DNA of 31,520 nucleotides from JAUSPI01 sp964454305 (lineage in GTDB: Bacteria > Desulfobacterota > Syntrophia > Syntrophales > JADFWA01). Position numbers and translations under genes: made by a program. This document shows positions 1 to 8,476 of the stretch, piece after piece. Below the pieces are notes generated by a model that saw only the letters and a program-made list of their open reading frames with translations, searched no databases and had not been told where the DNA came from. How positions within the stretch are numbered: position 1 is the first letter of the stretch; each line of letters starts with the position of its first letter. The stretch lies in assembly GCA_964454305.1 (NCBI GenBank), contig CAYVXX010000020.1, forward strand, positions 1 to 31,520, given 5' to 3'.

Positions 1-6
1 AAGGGT

Positions 7-40
7 GTTCACTTTTAATCTTTAAACAGTTCACTTTTAA
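7..40. repeat. Two copies of a 12-bp repeat, possibly an insertion-sequence end
   Basis: The 12-mer GTTCACTTTTAA occurs at 7-18 and again at 29-40, 22 bp apart. Repeated TTCACTTTT-type motifs near an end are typical of IS21-like elements, so this could be the edge of an element lying off the window; no transposase is visible to prove it. The rest of 1-360 is AT-rich with no gene that I can support. A TTGACA at 227-232 is a possible -35 box for the downstream gene, but I find no well-spaced -10. Confidence 0.25.
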
Positions 41-360
41 AATTTAGCTAACAGGAATTTTAACTTTTGACGGCTTAGCAAACATCACTGAATAATCCTG
101 AAATAAATTCTTGAGATGATCCACATGTTGATAAAAACTCTGACAAGTCTGCCAGCTTTCCAGCGATAAAACAAGTATAACTTATCATATATTTTAGATT
201 ATTTACCTGTTTAAGCTAACTTTTTATTGACAGTCCGCCCTAAAATATGATAGTTTCATTACACCTACTACCCAAAGAAAGCAGATTTCACTTCTCTATT
301 TCTATGTGGTTTGATTATGGTGTTTAATTATTGAAACTAAAAAGGAGAAAGGGGGACGAT

Positions 361-825
361 ATGGCCAGTCAAAAAATATTATTACCTTATAACTTTACCA
401 AATATGATGAGAAGGCTTTAGATTTTGTCATTCGTACTTTTGCCCATCTAAAGGATACCGAAATCACACTATTTAATGCCCACATATCCGTGCCGGCGAT
501 TGAGATGCAAGAATCTCCGGTTATGGAAAGAATGAGGGGTAATCTGATTTACCTTTCTCAGCAGGTTAAAGAACAAGAAGCTGCTTTAGAGCAGGCAAAG
601 AATAAACTGCTGCAAAACGGTTTTTCAGAACAACAGGTTCACTGTATATTTAAACCCAGATTGAAAGATGTTGCCAGCGAAATTATTAAGTTTGCGACCA
701 AAGAACGCTTTGATTTAGTTGTCATGAATCATAAACCAGGTGGAATTACACAATTTTTTACCGGAAGTGTTCACGGCAAAGTTGTGGCTGCCTTAAAAGA
801 CACAACGGTCTGCATTGTTTCATAA
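361..825 (+). CDS. Universal stress protein (UspA-like) family protein
   Basis: A small soluble protein of 154 residues with the alternating beta/alpha pattern of the UspA fold. It starts with a strand (KILLPYNFT) and ends in a Gly-Ser-Val stretch (FTGSVHGKVV) followed by the usual last strand (TTVCIVS). The Gly-Ser after the loop matches the nucleotide-binding signature of the family, but the first half of that signature (GxxG) is poorly kept, so ATP binding is uncertain. The ATG at 361 is preferred over an in-frame TTG at 331 because an AAGGAGAAAGGGGG ribosome site lies directly before it. The gene stands alone on the plus strand, 129 bp ahead of a GAF-domain gene. Members usually act in stress survival or as partners of transporters and kinases; the specific role here is unknown. 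Confidence 0.75.
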   Translation: MASQKILLPYNFTKYDEKALDFVIRTFAHLKDTEITLFNAHISVPAIEMQESPVMERMRGNLIYLSQQVKEQEAALEQAKNKLLQNGFSEQQVHCIFKPRLKDVASEIIKFATKERFDLVVMNHKPGGITQFFTGSVHGKVVAALKDTTVCIVS

Positions 826-954
826 CTGCCACTTTAGGAAAACTATACTTCGTGGTTCAGAACTCTCAAGTTAAAAGAGGGGTGCCATTGAACGTGAATA
901 ATAAAATTTAACATAGTGATTATTAATCCAATAGAACAAGCGAGGAGGGATTTC

Positions 955-1503
955 ATGAGTATCCAAGAAAAAATAGATATAGATATATTTAAGGTAGTCA
1001 TCAGGGCCATAGCAGAATCTGATGATCTGGAAATCATGGCTAACCGCATGATTCAACTATTAGTAGGAGCCTTGGATATTAAGGGTTGCACGATATTTGT
1101 CCTGAATTCTCAGACAAAAGAGCTTGAAGCTCTGGCCAGCTGCGGTTTGAGTATCAACTATATAAATAAAGGCCCCGTTTTTATGGATAAAAGCCTCGGC
1201 GATACACTTAAAGGGGAACCTGTTATAGTAAGTGATATTACAAAGACAAAAGCCCTTCAGTACCCGGAAGATGCTAAAGAGGAGGGAATAGGAAGCATTA
1301 TTTCCATTCCTATCAATTTTTATGGTGAACCAATTGGTGCCTTACGGCTGTATCACCGTGAGGCATGGGATATTTCAGATCGGGACGTTGACTCTCTGCT
1401 GCTCTTTGCCGAGAATATCGGTCTCGCTATGAGGTATACCCAACTTCTCAATTCTCTGCAGGCGATAAAAGATACCATTAAAGAGTCACCTTTTGCCTCT
1501 TGA
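955..1503 (+). CDS. Stand-alone GAF-domain protein
   Basis: A 182-residue protein made almost entirely of one GAF domain (about residues 20-165). The region LVGALDIKGCTIFVLN starts the core sheet, then comes an AxCGLS turn, a PVIVSDI stretch and the typical end strand SIPINFYGEPIGALRLYH, followed by a long helix. GAF domains bind small ligands such as cyclic nucleotides, haem or other chromophores and usually regulate an attached output domain. Here no output domain exists, so it may act in trans. The ATG at 955 is chosen over an upstream GTG at 916 because GAGGAGGG lies a few bases before it. The usp-type gene is upstream on the same strand; a strong terminator follows at 1603. Confidence 0.75.
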   Translation: MSIQEKIDIDIFKVVIRAIAESDDLEIMANRMIQLLVGALDIKGCTIFVLNSQTKELEALASCGLSINYINKGPVFMDKSLGDTLKGEPVIVSDITKTKALQYPEDAKEEGIGSIISIPINFYGEPIGALRLYHREAWDISDRDVDSLLLFAENIGLAMRYTQLLNSLQAIKDTIKESPFAS

Positions 1504-1602
1504 AATGATTAGCAAAACGAACCGCTCTTACCCGTGAAGTACTCCTTTGAAGACCACCGGAGGCAGATGTTATTTTTTCGGGGAAAGTCGTGGAAACATT
1601 TA

Positions 1603-1640
1603 TTAAAAGCGAGGCCTTTTAGAAAAGGCCCCGCTTTTAA
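1603..1640. terminator. Bidirectional terminator between the GAF gene and miaA
   Basis: A long inverted repeat: TTAAAAGCG and GGCCTTTT pair with AAAAGGCC and CGCTTTTAA with a single A-C mismatch. The A-rich and T-rich stem ends allow it to serve both strands, which suits its place between two convergent genes. Confidence 0.8.
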
Positions 1641-1676
1641 ATTTAGTGAACTGACACATTAAGAGCAGCTAAAGTA

Positions 1677-2606
1677 TTACTTTAAGAAGTTGCCTATTTT
1701 TGCCTTTACCACAGCTATATTTGAAGGATCAACCCACTCGACATTCTCATCAGCTCTGAACCAGGTAAGCTGTCTTTTTGCATAATGTCTTGTGTTGCTT
1801 TTTATCATTTTTACTGCCTCTTCAATATCATGTATTCCCTTTATACAATTAACAACATGTCTATATCCGAAAGCCTGCATAGGTTTCAGGGTTTCATCAT
1901 AACCCATTTTTAGAAGTTTCTCGACTTCTTCCACAAGCCCATCGGCCATCATTTTTTCGACTCTCCTGTTAATCTTTTCATACAGCAGAGCTCTGTCGAT
2001 CATAAATCCTATCTTGATAAAATCATAACGTTTGTCACCGAAGTGGTGATCACTGCGCTTTTTGATAATCGACTCGCCGCTGAGCTCCAAAACCTCAAGC
2101 GCCCTGATAGTTCTAAAGACATCATTGGGATGGATTTTCGCCGCAGCACCCTCGTCCATCTTATTCAGCTTCTCATAGAGGTATCCACTTCCATACTCTT
2201 CAAGCTCTTTTCTATAGGCTCTTCTCAAACTCCTGTTGGCTCCCGGGCCATTGAAGAGCCCTCCAATCAGAGCCTCAATATAAAGCCCCGTGCCCCCTAC
2301 GACAAATATGCTTTTATCTTCACCATTTAGCCTGTCAATTACTTCCCCTGCCTGACTCATAAACATTGCCGCATCAAATTTCTCGTCCGGGTCTACCACA
2401 TCTATGAGATGGTGTCTTACAAGAGATTGTTCTTCGGAGGTTGGTTTTGCGGTACCGATATTCATATACCGGTAGACTTGCATGGAATCTGCACTGATAA
2501 TCTCGCCACCATATTCGCCGGCAAGCTTAATGGCAACTTCAGTCTTGCCGACACCTGTAGGGCCGAGAATAATAACAATGCGGGGTTTGTGACCGGTAGA
2601 ATTCAT
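1677..2606 (-). CDS. miaA: tRNA dimethylallyltransferase
   Basis: MiaA adds a dimethylallyl group from DMAPP to A37 of tRNAs that read UNN codons, the first step to (m)s2i6A, and so supports reading accuracy. The 309-residue length is normal for the family. Visible marks are the P-loop GPTGVGKT (residues 15-22), the ISADSMQVYRYMNIGTAKP region that follows it and binds tRNA and prenyl donor, HHLID, VVGGTGLYI, and the C-terminal RHYAKRQLTWFR helix. It starts 9 bp after the mutL stop, so the two genes are almost certainly one transcript; mutL-miaA linkage is common in many bacteria. Nothing is unusual in the sequence. Confidence 0.97.
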   Translation of the reverse strand: MNSTGHKPRIVIILGPTGVGKTEVAIKLAGEYGGEIISADSMQVYRYMNIGTAKPTSEEQSLVRHHLIDVVDPDEKFDAAMFMSQAGEVIDRLNGEDKSIFVVGGTGLYIEALIGGLFNGPGANRSLRRAYRKELEEYGSGYLYEKLNKMDEGAAAKIHPNDVFRTIRALEVLELSGESIIKKRSDHHFGDKRYDFIKIGFMIDRALLYEKINRRVEKMMADGLVEEVEKLLKMGYDETLKPMQAFGYRHVVNCIKGIHDIEEAVKMIKSNTRHYAKRQLTWFRADENVEWVDPSNIAVVKAKIGNFLK

Positions 2607-2615
2607 GGTGTCGCT

Positions 2616-4433
2616 TTATCTTCGCTTGAACATCTTTTCCAGATCTCTGGTATTGAGCTGTATATATGTTGGTCTTCCATGCGGACAGGTCGAGGCAAAT
2701 GGTGTTGAATCGAGATCTTTACAGAGATCTTCTACCTCCGATTCAGTCAGTTTGTGGTTTGCCTTTACAGCCCCTCGACAAGAGAGGACTTTGAAGATTT
2801 CATCCTTTACCTCTTTCATGCTCTGGGATTTGCCTGTCTTTGAAACTTCCTCGACAATGTCAAGAAGCAGCGCCTTGGGTTCAATGCCTCCGGGTAAAGC
2901 TTGAGGAATAGATTTTACTACAACAGTATTTCCCCCGTACGGCTCGACGTCTATGCCAATATCTTCCAGCACTCCTGATAATTCCATAAGCGAGGCAAAA
3001 TCATGGTTAGGAAGACTTACAAGCTCCGGAATTAATAAGCTCTGACTTACAGTCTTCTCGCCTGCAGATGCCTTTCTCAGCCTTTCAAAGAGTACCCGTT
3101 CATGAGCGGCATGCTGGTCTACCAGGACAATCCCGTCAGGGGCAGAAAAGACAAGGTAAGCGGCAGTTACCTGTCCCATATACTCCAGAGAGGAGAATGG
3201 TATCTTACCCTCTTCAGAAAATTCCCATATCGCTGCACGGTCTCCAGTGGCGCTTTCATCTGAAATCTCTCCAATAACTGGAGATAAAGGCAGCTTTTCT
3301 TCTTTTCTAAACGGGGGTAGAAACGGTTTTTTCATATCCGATGAAATCGTGTACCTTTTTAGCGCCTCTCTGACCCTTCCCCTGTATTGATGAAGGCCGC
3401 TCACATCTCTCTGTGACGTTTCCAATGCCGGTGAGATGCCGGCCAACACCTTCACAAGGTTTTCAACTATAGCTTCGTAGATTTCTCTCGGATTTCTAAA
3501 ACGGACTTCCATCTTTGTCGGATGAACGTTTACGTCCACATCATCAGGAGAAAGATCAAGCAATAGTACTGCCGTCGGATATCTTCTCGTTTCAATGAGG
3601 TTCCTGTAAGAGGTCATAACGGCATGGTTTAAAAAACTGTCTTTTATGAATCTTTTATTTACATAATAAAGCATCCTCTTTGTATTAGACCTGGTAAAAC
3701 GTGGGCTGGAAACAAATCCGCTCAGCCGGATATTCTCTCTTTCACCTTCCACATATAAGATATTTTCGCTCAAATCCCTTCCTAAAACCAGAGGAATTCT
3801 CTCAGACAAGTCTTTAGTCCTGGGAATATTTAAAATTGTCCTTCCATCTGCCACAACCTTTACCCTCACACCGGGATGCGGCAGAACCAGCTTCGTTATA
3901 ACATCAACACAATGCCCCTGTTCAGTAGAATCCTTTTTTAGAAACTTCTTCCGAACGGGAACAGAATAAAATATATCGCTGACAGAAACAGATGTGCCAA
4001 CCGGGCACCCCGTCTCTCTAACCTCTTTAACCTCTCCACCCTCGACCATCACACTGGTTCCGGACAGAGATTCCTTCCTTTTTGTTATCAGTTCGACTCT
4101 GGAAATCGATGCGATGCTGGGAAGAGCTTCCCCTCTGAAACCAAAAGATTTAACCTTATATATATCATCGAAACTATATATCTTACTCGTGGCATATCTT
4201 TCAAAGGCAAGGACAGCGTACTCACGGCCTATTCCCTCTCCATTGTCAATGACCCTTATAAATTCCCTTCCACCCTTTACAAGTTCAATGATGATATCCG
4301 TCGCACCAGCATCAAGAGAATTCTCCAGAAGCTCCTTAACAACCGACGAAGGCCGCTCCACCACCTCTCCAGCCGCTATTTTATTAGTCAAATCCTCAGG
4401 TAAAACTACAATCTTCCCTTTGTCAGGATTCAT
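2616..4433 (-). CDS. mutL: DNA mismatch repair protein MutL, endonuclease-type
   Basis: A 605-residue MutL. The N-terminal GHKL ATPase shows KELLENSLDAGAT (about 33-45), DNGEGI (63-68), and GFRGEALPSIASI (98-110), followed by the transducer domain with VDVNVHPTKMEVRF. The C-terminal dimerisation domain holds DQHAxxExxxxE, the metal-binding nicking motif of MutL proteins from bacteria that lack MutH, and CPHGRPT near the end. The protein is therefore expected to nick the daughter strand itself after MutS binds a mismatch. It is the first gene of a mutL-miaA pair. mutS is not in the window. Confidence 0.97.
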   Translation of the reverse strand: MNPDKGKIVVLPEDLTNKIAAGEVVERPSSVVKELLENSLDAGATDIIIELVKGGREFIRVIDNGEGIGREYAVLAFERYATSKIYSFDDIYKVKSFGFRGEALPSIASISRVELITKRKESLSGTSVMVEGGEVKEVRETGCPVGTSVSVSDIFYSVPVRKKFLKKDSTEQGHCVDVITKLVLPHPGVRVKVVADGRTILNIPRTKDLSERIPLVLGRDLSENILYVEGERENIRLSGFVSSPRFTRSNTKRMLYYVNKRFIKDSFLNHAVMTSYRNLIETRRYPTAVLLLDLSPDDVDVNVHPTKMEVRFRNPREIYEAIVENLVKVLAGISPALETSQRDVSGLHQYRGRVREALKRYTISSDMKKPFLPPFRKEEKLPLSPVIGEISDESATGDRAAIWEFSEEGKIPFSSLEYMGQVTAAYLVFSAPDGIVLVDQHAAHERVLFERLRKASAGEKTVSQSLLIPELVSLPNHDFASLMELSGVLEDIGIDVEPYGGNTVVVKSIPQALPGGIEPKALLLDIVEEVSKTGKSQSMKEVKDEIFKVLSCRGAVKANHKLTESEVEDLCKDLDSTPFASTCPHGRPTYIQLNTRDLEKMFKRR

Positions 4434-4473
4434 CTATCTGTCCTTTCAGATTGCAGGGTGGCATCAAATATAG

Positions 4474-4511
4474 AAGACCGCAACTACCTCATGTCCGGAA
4501 GTTGCGGTCTT
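4474..4511. terminator. Perfect 12-bp hairpin in the gap upstream of mutL
   Basis: AAGACCGCAACT at 4474-4485 pairs perfectly with AGTTGCGGTCTT at 4500-4511 across a 14-base loop. Neither side has a good T run, so it may be an RNA structure or weak terminator for the minus-strand gene that ends at 4637. Confidence 0.4.
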
Positions 4512-4569
4512 ATCGGAATCAGTTCACATTTCACAAATCAGCATACTACCATCATTACTATTTTTACAC

Positions 4570-4612
4570 GGACAAACAATACCGGGATCAAGGTCCGGCA
4601 CATGGTTTGTCC
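4570..4612 (-). terminator. Hairpin 3' of the LPP20-type gene
   Basis: GGACAAAC (4570-4577) pairs with GTTTGTCC (4605-4612), with an inner CCGG/CCGG pair. It starts 25 bp beyond the stop of the minus-strand gene. There is no clear T tail, so termination strength is uncertain. Confidence 0.4.
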
Positions 4613-4636
4613 ATGCCACCATTTACGATCCTCAAA

Positions 4637-5566
4637 TCAATCCAGAACAACCATAACACGGCATTTCTTTAAGAAAACAAGATTTTCAGCAGCAGATTTG
4701 ATCATCTGGGCATCCGCATTACTGATTACAACATTGGACCGACCAGCACCAACGGTACGCAATCCTTTAACGGTAATCGGATCATTAGTAACCCGTGGAT
4801 TGCTCTGAGCCGCCGTCAGGTCTCTGGCATAACCGCTCATGCCCTGCTGAACCGCAAATTCACGATCCACCTGCATGGAACCATAGACTTCCTGACCATT
4901 TTCATCAACAATCTTAGGTGACATGGCCGGCCGTGCCTGGATACCGCGGGCATCTATCACCAGACCCGTGTAAACTACCCCTGCCGGGGCTTTCGGCGCG
5001 GGAGGAACAGTAACTTCCTCTTTTTGGGGAGTTGCTTGCACCGGATGTTCCGGCGGTGTCACGACAGCCGGTTTTTCAGCCTTCTCGACCTCGATAACCC
5101 TGGGAAGGATTACCTGCATGAGGCCGCCACTCAGTGACATTCTCATGGTCAATTCAACCGTACCATCAGAAAGGTATTCTTTTTTGACTATCTGGGCACC
5201 CCTAACCAATCCTGAAACTTCTGTCCTTACTTCATCACTCTTTGTTACAAAATCTCCCATATAACTTACAGAAGTTACACGTACTCCTTTTACTACTTCA
5301 AGTAAATTCCGGTAGGCATCTAATTGCGCAGCCCTAAGTGCCATAGGACGTGCCTGAGGTTTCCCGTAGTACTTCTCAGGAGGTGCCCCTATGCCAACAG
5401 CCTCAACAATCCCCGTGGTCCAATTGACGTTTCCATTAACACCTATCTGCTCGACGAGCTGTGTCCATTTTGCCGCTTTCACCTGATCCTGACAAAAACC
5501 CGCCGGGGCAAATAAAAAAACCATACCAATTATCAGACTGATTATTACAATATGCTTCGTCTTCAT
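4637..5566 (-). CDS. Secreted LPP20-family protein
   Basis: A 309-residue exported protein of unknown exact function. Residues 1-25 form a signal peptide (basic MKTKH, hydrophobic core, AGFCQ cleavage region). The only Cys there precedes a Gln and the lipobox is weak, so a lipoprotein is possible but not assured. Residues about 40-160 resemble the LPP20 domain: WTTGIVEAVGIG, AxxAAQLDAYRNLLEVVKGVRV, and a VELTMRMSL strand end. A Pro/Val/Glu-rich linker (about 170-200) leads to a second globular part with GLVIDARG and a C-terminal helix-strand unit. The start at 5566 is supported by AAAGGAGGAGCT directly before the ATG; a longer frame from 5593 has no such site. The gene is alone between mutL and a dead transporter gene. 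Envelope location is inferred. Confidence 0.7.
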   Translation of the reverse strand: MKTKHIVIISLIIGMVFLFAPAGFCQDQVKAAKWTQLVEQIGVNGNVNWTTGIVEAVGIGAPPEKYYGKPQARPMALRAAQLDAYRNLLEVVKGVRVTSVSYMGDFVTKSDEVRTEVSGLVRGAQIVKKEYLSDGTVELTMRMSLSGGLMQVILPRVIEVEKAEKPAVVTPPEHPVQATPQKEEVTVPPAPKAPAGVVYTGLVIDARGIQARPAMSPKIVDENGQEVYGSMQVDREFAVQQGMSGYARDLTAAQSNPRVTNDPITVKGLRTVGAGRSNVVISNADAQMIKSAAENLVFLKKCRVMVVLD

Positions 5567-5733
5567 AGCTCCTCCTTTTACAGTCTCGCTCAAACTCTCA
5601 CAATGGACTGATATTTACTGGGTTATCCATCTTTTTAAATTGTTAACAACTAATCAGAGATTTCCTTACCTCTTTTGTACCACACCTTAATAACAAAAAG
5701 TCAAGAATGTTTCAATAAAGTATTTTATAACAA

Positions 5734-5760
5734 ATCCTCTGTTTATTAAAAACAGAGGAT
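5734..5760. terminator. Perfect 11-bp hairpin with a 5-base loop
   Basis: ATCCTCTGTTT pairs with AAACAGAGGAT around ATTAA. On the minus strand a T/A-rich stretch follows it. No gene end lies next to it, so it may be left from a lost gene, or be a structure at the start of the MFS remnant. Confidence 0.45.
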
Positions 5761-5848
5761 CGCCACCTCCTAAAGGAAAGAGCTCTGGTCAAAACATAAC
5801 GTAAATGGTATAAAAACCCGACAAAAAACCCAGCCCATCAGAAAGCGA

Positions 5849-6298
5849 ATGTCAGAATTTATTGTAACAGATGTTTCTAAGCAGCGATGGATATTAGTCA
5901 GTGTCGCCTTTGCCGCATTTATGTCAACCCTTGATATCAGTATCGTCAACATCTTCCTGCCGGTTATTTCAAAACATTTCAACGTAAGTATTGGTACTGT
6001 ATCGCGTGTGGTTCTGGTTTACTTCCTGATCCTGAGCAGTTTTCTTCTTGGATTCGGCAAACTGGGTGACATCTGGGGTTTTAAAAAGGTCTTCGTTACA
6101 GGGTTCGCCGTATTTATTACAGGCTCTTTTTCATGTGGACCCGCCAATAGCATACACCAACTAATCGCCTTTCGCGTAATTCAGGCAATCGGGGGATCAA
6201 TTCTATCGGCACTGGCTCCCACCATTGTAGCGGTTTTCAGCACCGGGAAGCCCCGGCCCTGTGGGTGGGGAGATTTACAATTTTTTGTTGCATTATAA
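5849..6298 (+). pseudogene. Truncated major facilitator superfamily (DHA2-type) transporter
   Basis: About the first third of a 12-14 helix drug:H+ antiporter-like transporter. Visible are the N-terminal LxxFMSTLDISIVNIFLPVI segment typical of DHA2 proteins (TM1), TM2 with SSFLLGFGKLGDIWGFKKVF (the TM2-TM3 motif), and TM4 with RVIQAIGGSILSALAPTIVA. After VFSTGKPR the reading frame leaves the family pattern: a one-base insertion in the CGGCCC run near 6255 would restore the usual RALGW motif, so a frameshift is likely. The frame stops at 6298, and no further transporter helices are found before the rubrerythrin gene, so the rest is deleted. There is no convincing ribosome site before the ATG. 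I call it non-functional. Confidence 0.75.
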
Positions 6299-6500
6299 AA
6301 TATCGATATGTTACATTCTTTTTCGTGTAGTTGGCTTGACTCGCGCTCACACCAGAAAGAGTTAGTCTTCTTTTCGTTTCCTGTTTCACTGCTTAATGTT
6401 CCCATTCCATGTCATGCGATTTCACTTTTATAGGCAAGCTCCTCTCTCCCGGCATCAATTACTTCATCACGCTCTTTCCGTACTTACGATTCAGTATCAT

Positions 6501-6519
6501 CTGAACGCGAATTGTTCAG
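6501..6519. promoter_or_regulatory. Inverted repeat CTGAAC-N7-GTTCAG upstream of rubrerythrin
   Basis: CTGAAC (6501-6506) and GTTCAG (6514-6519) form a perfect inverted repeat, and a further TTGTTCAG half-site lies exactly 20 bp on at 6532-6539. The spacing of two helical turns suggests a protein-binding site in the rubrerythrin leader. The regulator is unknown. Otherwise 6299-6641 holds no gene that I can see. Confidence 0.3.
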
Positions 6520-6641
6520 TTTTTTAAAGTCTTGTTCAGCTCAAATTTTCCGTTTGTTGAAAACTGTTTCGTAACAATGGCAGTGAAACGGTAGTAGTAT
6601 TTAACTGAAAAATTTTTATAAAAAATGAGGAGGTGGAAGAA

Positions 6642-7139
6642 ATGAACTTAAAAGAGGCTTTTAAAGAAGCAATGAGAGGTGAGCTTGAAGGAAGGGCATT
6701 ATACGCGATGGCTGCTGAAAAAGTGACTGACAAGAAAGCAAAACAAATATTTGAGCATCTTTCACAAGAAGAATACTCACATTATAAGGAATTGGAGAAA
6801 GTGGCCAAATCCTATTTTGAAGGAAAGCCGGTACCGGAACCAAAACTATCAAAACTCGCAAAGTTCGAAGACGCAAAAAGCCCCATTTTTACTGAAGATT
6901 TTAAAGATTTCCTCAAAGATAAACACTTCGAAATGTCTGCTCTGTCTATCGGGATGAAACTGGAGCTCGAATCATCGAAAAAATACAAAGAGATGGCAGA
7001 TAACACCGACAATCAAACGCTCAAAGATCTCTTTCTGTATCTTTCCGAGTGGGAAGAAGAACATTACGACGCCTTAAGGCAACAGTTCGATTTTTTCAAG
7101 GAATATTATGAAACACAAAACAGTCTGTTCAGGTTTTAA
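6642..7139 (+). CDS. Rubrerythrin-type ferritin-like diiron protein
   Basis: A 165-residue four-helix-bundle protein of the rubrerythrin/ferritin-like superfamily. Diiron ligands can be read as E in GELEGRALY, ExxH in LSQEEYSHYKELE, E in KLELESSKKY and ExxH in EWEEEHYDAL, the expected two-fold pattern. There is no C-terminal rubredoxin domain (no CxxC pairs), so electrons must come from a separate donor. Such proteins reduce peroxide or otherwise protect anaerobes from oxygen. The ATG at 6642 follows GAGGAGGTGGAAGAA; the GTG at 6633 lies inside the ribosome site and is rejected. The gene is single, with a terminator at 7241. Confidence 0.88.
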   Translation: MNLKEAFKEAMRGELEGRALYAMAAEKVTDKKAKQIFEHLSQEEYSHYKELEKVAKSYFEGKPVPEPKLSKLAKFEDAKSPIFTEDFKDFLKDKHFEMSALSIGMKLELESSKKYKEMADNTDNQTLKDLFLYLSEWEEEHYDALRQQFDFFKEYYETQNSLFRF

Positions 7140-7240
7140 GGTGAACGGGTCGTTTTAACGTGGCGCGCAAAAAATATTTCTTCCGCGTCTATGAGAAAAG
7201 TATGTGAACGATTCGTCCGGACAGACTGAATGCTCTTGCC

Positions 7241-7278
7241 GGGCAAGGGGATATTTTGTCTCCCCTTGCCCTTTATTT
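7241..7278 (+). terminator. Rho-independent terminator after rubrerythrin
   Basis: GGGCAAGGGGA (7241-7251) pairs with TCCCCTTGCCC (7261-7271) over a 9-base loop and is followed by TTTATTT. Confidence 0.85.
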
Positions 7279-7369
7279 ACAATACCGCTTCCATTTTGAA
7301 AAACCTTTGAGCATAAAAGAATATCATGGTATCTTAATCATGCGTTCATTGAAGTTACGGAGGGGGTAG

Positions 7370-8155
7370 ATGGCGACTTTCAAGGTTGCAACGTATAATG
7401 TCAATTCCATACGGTCTCGACTTCACCTTGTCATACCATGGCTTAGGGAAAATCGGCCGGACGTTCTCTGCATGCAGGAAACCAAAGTCGAGGACGCGAA
7501 GTTTCCCGTGAGAGAATTTGCGGAGACCGGCTACCAGGTAATCTTCAAGGGGGAAAAGAGATATAACGGTGTCGCCATAGCATCCCTTGCAAAAGCTGAG
7601 AATATCTCATTCGGTCTGGAGGATGACGGCCCCGCTGACGGCGACCGTCTCATATGGGGCACATACTCGGGGATATCCGTGGTAAACCTCTATGTTCCGC
7701 AGGGACGCGATAAAAAACATCTTCAGTTCGAATATAAGCTCGAATGGTTCAAGCGCCTAAGAACTTACCTTACAGGACACTTCTCACCCAAAGATTTAAT
7801 GCTCTGCTGCGGTGATCTCAATGTTGCCCGGGAGGAGATCGACGTCCATGATCCGAAAAGACTCCGCGGCCACGTCGATTTCACCCCGGAGGTATGGGAT
7901 GCCTTTGATCTGTTAAAATCATGGGGGCTTGTCGATATTTTCAGAAAGCATCACCCCGGAGAGGCAGGACAGTACGCCTTTTTTGATTATCGTGTCCCCA
8001 GATCAGTAGAAAGGGGGCTCGGCTGGAGAGTAGACCATATCCTTGCAACCGCTCCGCTTGCCGATCAATCTGTCCGGTGTTCCATCGATTTAGGGCCGAG
8101 GCGCGCCGAAAAACCATCCGACCATACGGTCATGACAGCCGAATTTATTATATAG
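7370..8155 (+). CDS. xth: Exodeoxyribonuclease III
   Basis: A 261-residue member of the endonuclease/exonuclease/phosphatase family, close to the usual ExoIII length. Recognisable catalytic motifs are YNVNSIRSRL at the start, MQETKVED (metal-binding Glu), YNGVAIAS, GDLNVAREEIDVHDP (Asp/Asn active-site loop), WRVDHILAT, and the final SDHTVMTAEF with the catalytic His. The enzyme removes 3' phosphates and cleaves at abasic sites in base excision repair. The ATG at 7370 follows GGAGGGGGTAG. It stands alone and ends about 190 bp before a strong terminator; its 3' side adjoins the boundary of the proposed island, so it is the last core gene on this flank. Confidence 0.95.
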   Translation: MATFKVATYNVNSIRSRLHLVIPWLRENRPDVLCMQETKVEDAKFPVREFAETGYQVIFKGEKRYNGVAIASLAKAENISFGLEDDGPADGDRLIWGTYSGISVVNLYVPQGRDKKHLQFEYKLEWFKRLRTYLTGHFSPKDLMLCCGDLNVAREEIDVHDPKRLRGHVDFTPEVWDAFDLLKSWGLVDIFRKHHPGEAGQYAFFDYRVPRSVERGLGWRVDHILATAPLADQSVRCSIDLGPRRAEKPSDHTVMTAEFII

Positions 8156-8348
8156 GAAATAATTGGAGGGGAAAATGAAAAGGAAAAGGGGGTCGGACCG
8201 AGCCAACTAATTGAAATAAATAGAATAATATAGCGAAAAACGCCTGATATTAGCCTTAGAATATCAATTTTAATGCCAAAAATGATGTTGTAAGGTCTGA
8301 AAACACGTATTTATGGGATGGTAGGGATTAATTTCAGTTATTGAAACA

Positions 8349-8382
8349 AAAAGGGGTTAACCGCAATTGGTTAACCCCTTTT
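8349..8382. terminator. Bidirectional terminator next to the orphan tRNA half
   Basis: AAAAGGGGTTAACC (8349-8362) pairs perfectly with GGTTAACCCCTTTT (8369-8382) over a 6-base loop. It can end xth on the plus strand. On the minus strand it sits 3 to 4 bases beyond the orphan tRNA-Cys 3' half with a T-rich tail, exactly where a tRNA-Cys terminator would have been before the insertion. The remainder of 8156-8348 holds no gene. Confidence 0.8.
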
Positions 8383-8384
8383 CA

Positions 8385-8436
8385 TATTTGGAGGCGGCAA
8401 CCGGACTCGAACCGGTGAATAACGGTTTTGCAGACC
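8385..8436 (-). repeat. Orphan 3' half of tRNA-Cys; left attachment-site copy of the island
   Basis: These 52 bases are identical to 25352-25403. They span the tRNA-Cys sequence from the anticodon loop through T arm, acceptor 3' strand and CCA, plus four bases beyond. The 5' half of a tRNA does not follow, so this is not a working tRNA. A partial tRNA in direct orientation with an intact copy 17 kb away is the standard footprint of tyrosine-recombinase integration. Confidence 0.88.
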
Positions 8437-8476
8437 ACATTTTGCCAACAATAACTATTTATAATTTGTAACAATA

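Noticed and set aside
843..1056. Two minus-strand frames of 60-70 residues
   Set aside because: They overlap the start of the GAF-domain gene antisense and show no protein-like pattern.
8156..8240. A transposon-associated motif in GGGGGTCGGACC after xth
   Set aside because: It is a weak, single resemblance with no inverted partner or transposase nearby.
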